A DNA stretch of 64,000 nt, taken from contig CACWLL010000008.1 of the NCBI GenBank assembly GCA_902761735.1, forward strand, positions 1 to 64,000, written 5' to 3'. Of this stretch, positions 10,184 to 17,975 are shown piece by piece. The position numbers and the translations under genes are program-made. The DNA is from an uncultured bacterium (lineage in GTDB: Bacteria > Cyanobacteriota > Vampirovibrionia > Gastranaerophilales > Gastranaerophilaceae). How positions within the stretch are numbered: the stretch's first letter is position 1; each line of letters opens with the position of its first letter. Below the pieces are notes generated by a model. The model worked only from the letters and a program-made list of their open reading frames with translations, had not been told where the DNA came from and searched no databases.

Positions 10184-10305
10184 ATTATTTTTGTATTTCA
10201 TTAATATTATTGAGTTTCAGCTACATTTTTTGTCTTTATAAAACTTAATAATTAACTTATAACATATTCCCTTATATCTTATATATGTATAGTAATACAA
10301 AAAAT

Positions 10306-10464
10306 CTAATTTTTATATGATTCTTCAAGTTTTGTTTTTATAAATTTCAATTCCTCACGAGTAAGATATTTTGAAAAACGAGAAAATTCATACATAGCAT
10401 CGTCATAACTGTATTGTCGGCGCTCAACTTTTTGTATCCACTCTCTGACTTCTTTTGTAATCAT
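10306..10464 (-). CDS. Small hypothetical protein, 52 aa
   Basis: This reading frame starts MITKEVREWIQKVERRQYSY and ends EESYKN. It is charged, helical in pattern and has no membrane segment. An AGGAT Shine-Dalgarno sequence lies about seven bases before the ATG. It begins only 22 bases after the 3' end of the RNase P RNA on the same strand, so it may be expressed by read-through. Function is unknown. The coding-like composition and ribosome site support a real gene, but not strongly. Confidence 0.6.
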   Translation of the reverse strand: MITKEVREWIQKVERRQYSYDDAMYEFSRFSKYLTREELKFIKTKLEESYKN

Positions 10465-10485
10465 TTTAAAATCCTATAAAAAAAT

Positions 10486-10820
10486 AAAGCAGCTCATAAG
10501 CCGTGTTCTGTTTCAAGATAATCATCTGTCTTGTATTAGGATTACTCCTAATCTCTAGCGATTTTTCGGAAGTGGGCGGACACCTTTATAACCTTCCATT
10601 CAATCTTGCATCCGACTGGGGGTTGCCTGACCGATACCTCTCGATATCGTCGGTGAGCTCTTACCTCGCCATTGCACCTTTGCCTGTGACATATGTCCAT
10701 CGGCCGTATCTTTCTGTGGTCCTATTCCACCGATTCACACCGTCCGGAGTTTCTCCGGCAGTCTGTCCTTGGATGCACGGACTTTCCTCACCTTAATAGG
10801 CGCGATTATCCGGCTGCTTT
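10486..10820 (-). ncRNA. rnpB: RNase P RNA, bacterial type A
   Basis: The minus strand carries the conserved GAGGAAAGTCC of the 5' core (10779-10789) and, at the other end, ACAGAACACGGCTTAT, the 3' half of the P4 region. The P1 helix closes the molecule: AAAGCAGC at 10813-10820 pairs with GCTGCTTT at 10486-10493. The RNA is the catalytic subunit that trims tRNA 5' ends. A T7 tract follows P1. It lies 54 bases downstream of dprA. Ends are taken from P1 and are accurate to a few bases. Confidence 0.95.
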
Positions 10821-10826
10821 ATTTAA

Positions 10827-10832
10827 TTTATA
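10827..10832 (-). promoter_or_regulatory. -10 element of rnpB
   Basis: TATAAA on the minus strand ends six bases before the first base of the P1 helix, the spacing expected for a transcript starting at P1. No good -35 was found. Confidence 0.45.
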
Positions 10833-10875
10833 GTCTAATAAAAACAAAATTTATTTACAATATAATCGTTTTTAA

Positions 10876-11958
10876 TTAGACTTTCTTATACCTGTCGCCT
10901 GTGGTTTGCTTAATTATCCCTTTTAATTCCAAAGTTGTTAAAAGGATTAATAAATCGTTTGTACTTATATTTGTTTCACTGCTTATTTCATCAAATCCTT
11001 TTTCTTCTATTTCTAAAAATTCAACTACTTTTTGTTCATCGGCATTCAATTCAGACAAATCCATTTTTAATTGTTCCGCAGGTTTAATTTCCCAATTCAA
11101 AGCTTCCAAAATATCCTGCGCACAAGTTACTAATGTAGCACCGTTTTTAAGTAATTTATAAATTCCTTCGGTATTCGGATTTGTAATAACGCCGGGAATA
11201 CACATTAACTCTCTGCCTTGTTCAAGCGTCAAATTAGCAGTTATTAAAGCACCGCTCTTTAAAGAAGCTTCCGCGACAAGTGTTCCGAAAGAGATTCCGG
11301 AAACTATTCTGTTTCTTTCGGGAAATCTGAATTTCAAAGGTTCAAATGACGGGTAATACTCAGTTATTATTGCCCCTCCGTTTTCCTCAATTTCCCTGTA
11401 CAAATCCTTGTTTGACGCTGGATATGTATAATCAAAACCGCTTGCAATAACACCGATTGTTTTTAATCCGTGTCTTAGCGCACACCGATGAGCCGTAGTA
11501 TCAATGCCGGACGCAAGTCCTGATACTATACATAAATCTGTACCATCTAATTCCGACAAAATTTTTTCAACCGATTCTTTTGCGTTATAACTTGCTTTTC
11601 TTGAACCTACAACAGCTAATGTTCTTTCTAAATTACAATTTTTGATATTTCCTTTGTAGTATAAAACTATCGGAGGATTAGAAATTTCTTTCAACATTTT
11701 AGGATAAGACGGATGCTCAAAAGTATAAAAGCTGATTCCTTTATTCAATACTGTATCCAATGCTTTATCAGGATTTACTTTATCCCTTTGTTTTAAGAAA
11801 TTTTCGGCTTTTTTAACACTCAGTCCCTCTATTTGAGAGAATTCACTTTGAGTTGCGTTATATGCTCTTTCAATATCCCCAAAATAATTATACAGCCTTT
11901 GTACGAAAGGACTGTCAACCTGTTCAATTGCAGAAAATGCTATCCAGTATTTATCCAT
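10876..11958 (-). CDS. dprA: DNA-processing protein DprA
   Basis: This 360-residue protein loads RecA on incoming single-stranded DNA during transformation. An N-terminal helix-hairpin-helix-like part (about 1-65) is followed by the Rossmann-fold core: AVVGSRKAS, then IVSGLASGIDTTAH, then the region FPERNRIVSG. The C-terminal 70 residues look like the DprA winged helix (GFDEISSETNISTNDLLILL). Its start overlaps the end of the upstream TPR gene by 8 bases, so it is the last gene of the lptC-lptA-TPR-dprA unit. It suggests competence, but no other competence gene is in the window. Confidence 0.95.
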   Translation of the reverse strand: MDKYWIAFSAIEQVDSPFVQRLYNYFGDIERAYNATQSEFSQIEGLSVKKAENFLKQRDKVNPDKALDTVLNKGISFYTFEHPSYPKMLKEISNPPIVLYYKGNIKNCNLERTLAVVGSRKASYNAKESVEKILSELDGTDLCIVSGLASGIDTTAHRCALRHGLKTIGVIASGFDYTYPASNKDLYREIEENGGAIITEYYPSFEPLKFRFPERNRIVSGISFGTLVAEASLKSGALITANLTLEQGRELMCIPGVITNPNTEGIYKLLKNGATLVTCAQDILEALNWEIKPAEQLKMDLSELNADEQKVVEFLEIEEKGFDEISSETNISTNDLLILLTTLELKGIIKQTTGDRYKKV

Positions 11959-12727
11959 TTACTTTTTTCTTCTTAATTCTTTCAATCAAAGTTTTTACGT
12001 TATTTATTTCTTCTTCCGGCAATTCCATTTCAATATATTCTTCTAAATATTCAATAGCATCATCAAAATCTCCACGTGCAAGAAATAATATTGCAACTTT
12101 TTTATATGCCTGCTTAAATCCGGAATCATGAGCGATTGTTTTCAGATAATTTGATATTGCCTTATCTATTTCGTTATTCATTTCATAAGATTGTGCAAGA
12201 TTAAAATAAATATACGGATTATCTTCTTTAAATTCCAATATATTTTCAAAATTTTCTATCGCACAATCGTAATTTCCGAGTTCAAAATGCACTCTGCCTA
12301 AATCGTAGTATGCATCGTAATTTTCAGGCTGTGCCTCTAAAACTTTTTCTAATTCATCAATAGCCAAATCCAGTCTGCAATCTTCCATATAAAATCTTGC
12401 AAGAAAATGTGCCATAACCATATTATCTGGCATTGCATTTGCGCCGGTCGTTAAAAGACCGATACCTTTACCGTATTCTTTGTTTCTGTAATAAATATCC
12501 GCAAGGTTAATATAAGCATGAGCCAATTGTGGATTTAGTTCAATTGCCTTTAAAAAATTATCTTCAGCTTTTTCATCATTAGCAAGGCTTGCATAACACT
12601 GACCGATATTATTATATATTTCGGCAGACGGCTCTTCTGTTTCTACCACAGAACTAAAGGCATCAATAGCCTTGTCATATTCACCGCTTTTATAATAATT
12701 GATTGCTTCTTCTACTTTTGTATTCAT
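11951..12727 (-). CDS. TPR-repeat protein
   Basis: This 258-residue protein consists almost entirely of 34-residue tetratricopeptide repeats, about six to seven units (for example AEIYNNIGQCYASLANDEKA and NYDAYYDLGRVHFELGNYDC). There is no signal peptide or membrane span, so it is probably a cytoplasmic scaffold. It has an AAGGAT Shine-Dalgarno sequence, lies 20 bases after lptA and overlaps dprA. The position suggests a role linked to either neighbour, but nothing more specific can be said. Confidence 0.85.
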   Translation of the reverse strand: MNTKVEEAINYYKSGEYDKAIDAFSSVVETEEPSAEIYNNIGQCYASLANDEKAEDNFLKAIELNPQLAHAYINLADIYYRNKEYGKGIGLLTTGANAMPDNMVMAHFLARFYMEDCRLDLAIDELEKVLEAQPENYDAYYDLGRVHFELGNYDCAIENFENILEFKEDNPYIYFNLAQSYEMNNEIDKAISNYLKTIAHDSGFKQAYKKVAILFLARGDFDDAIEYLEEYIEMELPEEEINNVKTLIERIKKKKVNG

Positions 12728-12747
12728 CTTATATCCTTGTGTAAATC

Positions 12748-13731
12748 TTATAATCCTAATGTCATGCCGGAATTTCCGGAATCTCCTTCATGAGTTCCGA
12801 TATTTTTAATAACCGTTCTTGTATTACCTTCTGCATGAAAATCTTTAGGTTTTAATTTCATTTTGATTTTATCGGCAAATATGGTTCTAACACCCTGAGT
12901 AATACTTGAACGACCTATAAAATATACATCATTAGGTTTTCCGTCAGCACCCGGATATACATTAATTTTCGGCCCGACTGCATAATAATCATCATACCAA
13001 ACTCTTACGTTACCGCTTGCGGTAAAAGTATTTTTATTTTCCATATATTCTTGAATATGAGATTTTAATACAAGCTTCTTACCGTTATTTTCCGTCATGT
13101 TTGAAGTGGTATTTCCCGTTGCAGTAATAATCTTTGTTGCCGAGTTATAGAAAAATCTGTCAGCGTAAGAATCATTAGCTTTTTGTTTAACTCTTCCGTT
13201 TCCGATTAGTTCAAGAGTCTGCAAGTCACCATTTTTATCCATCTTGATAATTGCTTTATCGGAGAATGTTTCAATATCTTTGTACTTCATAGTTACATTT
13301 CCGGTTGCCGTCATAATATTTGTTTGTGTATTATATTCCTGAACATCGGAATTTATAACTACAATAGGATTTTTCCCGTCAAATACAACCGATTGAGTAT
13401 CCCCTTCCGCTCTTACAATTTTATTTATCAAAGAAACTTTTAAAATATTTGCTTTTACTTCACGTTTTTTATTCTTTTTAATTTCATAGGCATACGGTTT
13501 ATCATAAAAAGTTGCAGTATCAAGCTTTTGTTGGTCATCCATATCTACATCGGCAGAATCCCCGACAACTTTTAGCTCATCAACAGTAACTTTAACATCG
13601 CCGTTAAATTTTATTTTATTTTCACCTTCGGAATAAGACTGAGATTTTGACTCGATAACCAAGTCAGAAGCTTGTGTCACCAAGCCTAATGAAAGTGCTG
13701 CTATTGTAAGAATTAGTATAAATTTTTTCAT
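12748..13731 (-). CDS. lptA: LptA/OstA-like periplasmic protein
   Basis: This 327-residue protein has a clear signal peptide (MKKFILILTIAALSLGLVTQ, cleavage near ASD). Repeated OstA-type beta strands follow, with recurring phrases like TATGNVTMKYKD, TATGNTTSNM and TASGNVRVWYDD. LptA-family proteins bridge the periplasm and carry lipopolysaccharide to the outer membrane. At more than 300 residues it is larger than the classic LptA of about 185 and contains about three repeats of the fold. It is translationally coupled to the lptC-like gene by a one-base overlap at 13731. The symbol is by homology of fold and context, so it is tentative. Confidence 0.8.
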   Translation of the reverse strand: MKKFILILTIAALSLGLVTQASDLVIESKSQSYSEGENKIKFNGDVKVTVDELKVVGDSADVDMDDQQKLDTATFYDKPYAYEIKKNKKREVKANILKVSLINKIVRAEGDTQSVVFDGKNPIVVINSDVQEYNTQTNIMTATGNVTMKYKDIETFSDKAIIKMDKNGDLQTLELIGNGRVKQKANDSYADRFFYNSATKIITATGNTTSNMTENNGKKLVLKSHIQEYMENKNTFTASGNVRVWYDDYYAVGPKINVYPGADGKPNDVYFIGRSSITQGVRTIFADKIKMKLKPKDFHAEGNTRTVIKNIGTHEGDSGNSGMTLGL

Positions 13732-14318
13732 TATTTCTCCTTAGATTTATAAATTTTAGAAACTGCCTTACCTATAATCTTAAAATCATCATAGTTAGGA
13801 CTTATTTCAACTTCATTTGCTGTTGCAAAAAATTCATCATTTCTTGTAATTCTAATATTTCCCTTTGCTTTTATCGGAGCTTCACTTCCTGACCAAACTA
13901 CCCTGTCTGCTTCAAGCGAAGTCCCATCTTTTATAACTATGTGAGTATTTTGATAAAGAATAATTTGTTTTTTATTAGCATTATACGTACCTTTTGTTGA
14001 CTCAAAACTCATAGAAACTTCATTATTTTTGTCATAAAAGTTTCCGACACAACTGTCCAACATTGCGATACTGTTGTCGCTTGTATAAGAGCCTGTTTCT
14101 CCGTATATTTCCCAATATTTATGGTCATCCTTTGTTTCTGTAAGAATTATACCGTGAATAAGAGCTTCTTGTTTATCTTGTTGACCGTTTACCTGACTGC
14201 GGTTGAAGTTTCTTGTAATAATTCCTGCAGAAATAAATGCCCAAAGCATAACTGCCGCAATAGTACCTGCAGCAAGAATATAAGTCTTTCTTTTTTTGCT
14301 CAAATCCTTCCACTTCAT
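13731..14318 (-). CDS. lptC: LptC-like inner-membrane protein
   Basis: This 195-residue protein has one N-terminal membrane anchor (about residues 12-33, TYILAAGTIAAVMLWAFISA) and a periplasmic part of beta strands like those of LptC (YWEIYGETGSYTSD, IVIKDGTSLEADRVVWSG). LptC passes lipopolysaccharide from the LptBFG transporter to LptA. It is first in the unit and coupled to lptA. There is no Shine-Dalgarno sequence. A TGA-TAAAAT extended -10 ends seven bases before the ATG. lptB, lptF and lptG are not in the window. Confidence 0.8.
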   Translation of the reverse strand: MKWKDLSKKRKTYILAAGTIAAVMLWAFISAGIITRNFNRSQVNGQQDKQEALIHGIILTETKDDHKYWEIYGETGSYTSDNSIAMLDSCVGNFYDKNNEVSMSFESTKGTYNANKKQIILYQNTHIVIKDGTSLEADRVVWSGSEAPIKAKGNIRITRNDEFFATANEVEISPNYDDFKIIGKAVSKIYKSKEK

Positions 14319-14325
14319 ATCAAAA

Positions 14326-14334
14326 ATTTTATCA
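14326..14334 (-). promoter_or_regulatory. Extended -10 promoter of lptC, leaderless
   Basis: On the minus strand TGA-TAAAAT ends seven bases before the ATG at 14318, with no ribosome-binding site between. Confidence 0.55.
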
Positions 14335-14400
14335 CAAAAAAGCCCATATTGGCAAATATTTTAGGTAATAATTATTAATTTGTTTACTAAAAAAATAATA

Positions 14401-15744
14401 TTATTCCTCTTTAATATATACCGTTTCGTAGCGAAAGGCTTCAAATGTATTCGAAAAATGAGTTTCCGGAAGTCCAGCCTTTACCTTTAAAGAATTTAAA
14501 AACATCTTTTTATCAGGTATTTGCTCCCACACGGATGGTAAATATACGGCCTGATAATTACCGTCTTTTATAATTATTCCGTCTTTATTCGGAACTATTT
14601 TGTTTAATAAATCTTCTTCATTTTCAAATTCAATCTTTGCAGGTGCCGTCAAAATTGATATTGCAATCTTTAATTCATCAAGTTCTTCGGGTCTAAGAGG
14701 ATTAAATCTCGGATCAGAAAAAGCGGCATTTCTTGTATTCTGAACCAAATCATTAATAAGCGGTTGATGAGCAATTATTGAACCTATACACCCTCTCAGC
14801 ATTCCGTTTTTTTCTAATGTTACAAAACTTGCACCAAATTCATCCATAATTTGGGGGTAATCTATAGTACGCTGTTCTTTATCAAAAGAAGATTTCAGTA
14901 CAACTTTTGATAAATCAATTAAAAAATTCGAATAATATTCTTTTATAAAATTATTTTTATCACCTTCAAGTAAAAACCACGTTCCATAACCGACTACTCG
15001 AGATTTATCTCCTGTAACCCAAGAGGAATTTGTCATATCAATTCTTACCAGTGACCAATTTTTTTTGTTAGCAAAATTTACTAACCCGGCAATACCTACC
15101 GCTCCACAAGCCATTTCATATTTAAATCCGTTCAGATTACCGCGTTCAATCATAAAAGCTGTTTGATGGTCAAGTTTAAATGCTTCTTCATTTGTCAAAA
15201 AATGACTCAAATCGGAAGAAACAATAAAGCCATATTCCGGATTTGGATAATATTCCTCAATAATTTTTGTAACATCTTGAAAATCTGCCTGTCCCAATAA
15301 TACTGGAATAATCTTTACTTCATCAAAAATATATTGAATTATTGGAACTTGAATTTCAATTGAATGCTCGGAAGTAAGAGCTTCATCATTATAATTTGCA
15401 CCAAACTTATCTATCAAATCCCTTGTGATATCTTGATTAACACCAATTGTTCCCAGAGGAGTTTTCCAATAGTCATAACTTGTAAGTCCCAACCCTTGAA
15501 ATCCGACACGATGTGCAGGCGCAAAAATAAATATGTTTTTTATACTGCGGTCTAATTGGCTAATTCCCTCATACGCCAATCTCCCCGAATAAACCAATCC
15601 GGCATGCGGAACAATTACTGCTCTGGTTGAAATCGGATATTGATTTTTACTCTCTCTTATAAATGATTCTATTTGTGTTTTTAATTCTGAAGGGTCGCCC
15701 GTATAAAAAGTATTTGCAACCGAAGGTTCTTTCACTTTGTCCAT
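14401..15744 (-). CDS. AmmeMemoRadiSam proteins B and A fused (MEMO1-AMMECR1)
   Basis: The protein has about 447 residues. Residues 1-260 are a MEMO1-family domain, with the putative metal ligands visible as H47 (VPHAG), H78 (PAHR) and C213 (ACGAVG), plus SEHSIEIQVP and SSDLSH. Residues 265-447 are an AMMECR1 domain with the signature LRGCIGS (316-322) and DPRFNPL. Both families are conserved from bacteria to humans, and their bacterial function is not settled. Here they are fused and divergent from the radical SAM partner. The ATG at 15744 is chosen because the protein then starts MDKVKEPSVANTFY, like other MEMO proteins. An upstream ATG at 15777 would overlap the partner gene. Confidence 0.9.
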   Translation of the reverse strand: MDKVKEPSVANTFYTGDPSELKTQIESFIRESKNQYPISTRAVIVPHAGLVYSGRLAYEGISQLDRSIKNIFIFAPAHRVGFQGLGLTSYDYWKTPLGTIGVNQDITRDLIDKFGANYNDEALTSEHSIEIQVPIIQYIFDEVKIIPVLLGQADFQDVTKIIEEYYPNPEYGFIVSSDLSHFLTNEEAFKLDHQTAFMIERGNLNGFKYEMACGAVGIAGLVNFANKKNWSLVRIDMTNSSWVTGDKSRVVGYGTWFLLEGDKNNFIKEYYSNFLIDLSKVVLKSSFDKEQRTIDYPQIMDEFGASFVTLEKNGMLRGCIGSIIAHQPLINDLVQNTRNAAFSDPRFNPLRPEELDELKIAISILTAPAKIEFENEEDLLNKIVPNKDGIIIKDGNYQAVYLPSVWEQIPDKKMFLNSLKVKAGLPETHFSNTFEAFRYETVYIKEE

Positions 15745-15746
15745 AC

Positions 15747-15762
15747 ATGTATTATAATACAT
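15747..15762. promoter_or_regulatory. Palindromic divergent promoter of the AmmeMemoRadiSam pair
   Basis: ATGTATTATAATACAT is a perfect 16-base palindrome. It contains TATAAT on the plus strand (15753-15758) and TATAAT on the minus strand (15751-15756), overlapping. They end seven and six bases before the two start codons at 15766 and 15744. One DNA site would therefore start two leaderless messages in opposite directions. Confidence 0.6.
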
Positions 15763-15765
15763 TTT

Positions 15766-16773
15766 ATGAAATATCAAAAATTATTAACAAATGGTAAAGT
15801 TCAATGCAATATATGTCCGCGTAACTGCATTTTAGGCGAAGGGAACAGCGGATTTTGCTATATTAGAAAATGTGAAAACGGTGAAATTAAACTGAAATCA
15901 TACGGTTATAATACGGGACTTGCTATTGATCCGATAGAGAAAAAACCGCTTTATCAGTTTTATCCGACAAGTACAATTCTTTCATTCGGAACTCTCGGCT
16001 GCATTATGGGATGCCAATTCTGTCAAAACTGGCAAACAACAAAAGTTAAAGCTCCAATAGAATCCTGTAATAAAACCTCTCCGGAAGAAATAGTACAAAT
16101 AGCTAAACATTATAACTGCAAAAGTGTTGCTTTTACCTATAACGACCCGATTGCATATTATGAGTATGCTCTTGATTCGGCAAAACTTTGTCAGGCAAAC
16201 GGACTAAAAACCGTTGCAGTAACTTCGGGATATATCAATCCGGAGCCTGCAAAAGAATTTTTCAAATATATGGATGCAGCTAACATTGATTTAAAAGGTT
16301 TCAGCGAAGAATTTTACCAAAAACATTGTTTGGCACATATTAATCCGGTTCTTGAAACGATTAAATATGCCGTAAACGAAACAGACTGCCACGTAGAACT
16401 CACTACGCTTTTAATTGAAGGGGAAAATGACAGTGACGATATGATTAAAGCCGAATGCGATTGGATTTTAAATAATCTTGGGGATAATGTACCTCTGCAT
16501 TTTAGTGCTTTTTTCCCCAGATACAAATATACGGAGAAAAAATCTACCGATTTTTCAACATTAATGAAAGCGTATCAAATTGCAAAAAATGCTGGAATAG
16601 AATATGTCTACACCGGTAATATTTCCAATATTGAAACATCAAGAACCTACTGCAAAAATTGTAGAAATCCTATAATAAAACGTAACGGTTATCAATTGCT
16701 TGAGTACAATTTAATAGGTGATAAATGCCGATTTTGCGGAGCAAAAAATGACGGCATGTATGAACCGGATTAG
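15766..16773 (+). CDS. AmmeMemoRadiSam radical SAM enzyme
   Basis: This 335-residue protein has the radical SAM cluster motif CxxxCxxC at C79, C83 and C86 (GCIMGCQFCQNW). It also has an N-terminal Cys cluster (CNICPRNC and GFCYIRKC), as in the PflA-like enzymes of this system. The C-terminus adds two more Cys pairs (YCKNCRNP and KCRFCGAKN), probably a zinc ribbon. Its reaction is unknown. It is divergent from the MEMO-AMMECR1 fusion, with only 21 bases between start codons. No Shine-Dalgarno sequence is present. A terminator follows directly. Confidence 0.92.
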   Translation: MKYQKLLTNGKVQCNICPRNCILGEGNSGFCYIRKCENGEIKLKSYGYNTGLAIDPIEKKPLYQFYPTSTILSFGTLGCIMGCQFCQNWQTTKVKAPIESCNKTSPEEIVQIAKHYNCKSVAFTYNDPIAYYEYALDSAKLCQANGLKTVAVTSGYINPEPAKEFFKYMDAANIDLKGFSEEFYQKHCLAHINPVLETIKYAVNETDCHVELTTLLIEGENDSDDMIKAECDWILNNLGDNVPLHFSAFFPRYKYTEKKSTDFSTLMKAYQIAKNAGIEYVYTGNISNIETSRTYCKNCRNPIIKRNGYQLLEYNLIGDKCRFCGAKNDGMYEPD

Positions 16774-16783
16774 ATAACACTAA

Positions 16784-16813
16784 AAAAAGACCGCTTATAT
16801 TGCGGTCTTTTTG
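16784..16813 (+). terminator. Terminator after radical SAM gene
   Basis: A stem of AAAGACCGC with GCGGTCTTT is followed by a short T run, 11 bases after the stop. On the other strand it could also serve the convergent small gene. Confidence 0.8.
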
Positions 16814-16867
16814 TTCCTTATCCTAATTTCCTTAACGATTGCTCCTTGTCCTGTTTCCTTTTTTCTA

Positions 16868-17119
16868 TTATCCAACGCTTTTTGATACGAAGTTTGCGAT
16901 GTCAAAGAATGTATCTTTTACAAATTCTTTTGCCAATGTTGATACAGGTCTGCTGTCAATACAATCAAATATATAGTAGATTGGATCTTTAGCAGAATTG
17001 AAACGCATTCTTCTATCGTTTTTGCCTATATATTTATGAGTTGTAATATCAAACTCAGCATTGCTTCTTTTAATCTTTTTTGCAATTAAAGTTCCGAATT
17101 TTTGTTGATTTGCTAACAT
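16868..17119 (-). CDS. Small hypothetical protein, 83 aa
   Basis: This basic protein without a membrane span starts MLANQQKFGTLIAKKIKRSN. I recognise no family. A purine-rich GAGAGAG stretch lies about ten bases before the ATG. It is convergent with the radical SAM gene and alone on its strand. Composition is coding-like and no competing frame is present, so it is probably real. Confidence 0.6.
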   Translation of the reverse strand: MLANQQKFGTLIAKKIKRSNAEFDITTHKYIGKNDRRMRFNSAKDPIYYIFDCIDSRPVSTLAKEFVKDTFFDIANFVSKSVG

Positions 17120-17383
17120 AATTTTACTCTCTCTCGTTTCTTACATATATATAAAGTATACAACTTTTAAATAATTGCCTTTTTAAAGAAATTCTAATTT
17201 ACATTTGTTAACAATTAGTCTAAAAAGCCTGTCTTTACTGAATTATTTATTTATTTATAAAATATAAATAAAAATAACAAAATTAATATGTTAACTTTTG
17301 TAAACAGCACCTGTTTCAAAAAAGCAATTTTTTTATACATAGATACTTTATATATATAAGTTATATAAGAACGAGGAACATAT

Positions 17384-17692
17384 ATGGCATACGAGAGCAA
17401 TCCAATATCCGGAGTAGCCGGAGTATCACAACACAAAATGGTATTCACCGATTCCATTGTAAATACATACTCAAATCGACTGGAAGTCAATACTGACCCC
17501 GACACGGCGGGGATGTCCCAGATAGCGGGTTATGCCGGTGCAAAATCGGCTATGGCTGCGGGGATGTTTAATCTTGCCCCCGGACTAAACACTTTGGTAT
17601 CGCCTTATTCCAATATGCTTGATGAACCCGCCTTGTGCTGTCACACAAACTGTTTTAGGGGCGAGGGCTCAACGGTAGAATACATAGTATAA
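17384..17692 (+). CDS. Hypothetical protein, 102 aa
   Basis: The frame starts MAYESNPISGVAGVSQHKMV with an ACGAGGAAC ribosome site. It is Gly/Ala/Asn-rich, has no signal peptide and has two cysteines close together (CCHTNC) near the end. Its middle part is visibly richer in G and C than the surrounding genes, which may mark transfer or strong codon selection. It forms a probable two-gene unit with the 78-residue ORF that starts 20 bases downstream. Family unknown. The opposite-strand frame across its start is a shadow. Confidence 0.65.
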   Translation: MAYESNPISGVAGVSQHKMVFTDSIVNTYSNRLEVNTDPDTAGMSQIAGYAGAKSAMAAGMFNLAPGLNTLVSPYSNMLDEPALCCHTNCFRGEGSTVEYIV

Positions 17693-17711
17693 ACAAAAAG
17701 GATTTAAAAAG

Positions 17712-17948
17712 ATGCAGTTAAACGGAATTAACATACAACCCAAAATAGGCTCTGATTTCACCGCACAATACGGTGAAGTCGGTTCTGCGTTGAATGCTAA
17801 TACTTTAGCTCAAGCATCCAATCCTTCCGGACAATCATACAATCAAGCAAAAGTAAATCAAAATTCAAATCCTGAAAAAATTGCAGAAAATATTTCAAAA
17901 TACGCTGTTGCTCAGGGGAATTACGCAAGAGCATTTCACAACGTTTAA
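17712..17948 (+). CDS. Hypothetical protein, 78 aa
   Basis: It starts MQLNGINIQPKIGSDFTAQY and is rich in Asn, Gln, Ala and Ser, without membrane segments. An AAAAGGA ribosome site precedes it. It follows the 102-residue ORF by 20 bases and is likely co-transcribed. The composition recalls small secreted or filament-like proteins, but no family is recognised. Confidence 0.6.
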   Translation: MQLNGINIQPKIGSDFTAQYGEVGSALNANTLAQASNPSGQSYNQAKVNQNSNPEKIAENISKYAVAQGNYARAFHNV

Positions 17949-17953
17949 TAGCA

Positions 17954-17974
17954 TTTTTATACTTGATAAAAACT
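17954..17974. terminator. Weak A/T hairpin between convergent genes
   Basis: TTTTTAT (17954-17960) pairs with ATAAAAA (17966-17972). It is a weak all-A/T stem, placed where a bidirectional terminator would be expected. Confidence 0.35.
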
Positions 17975-17975
17975 T

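Noticed and set aside
10503-10796. 97-residue reading frame on the plus strand
   Set aside because: It lies entirely within the antisense of the RNase P RNA, which explains the sequence fully.
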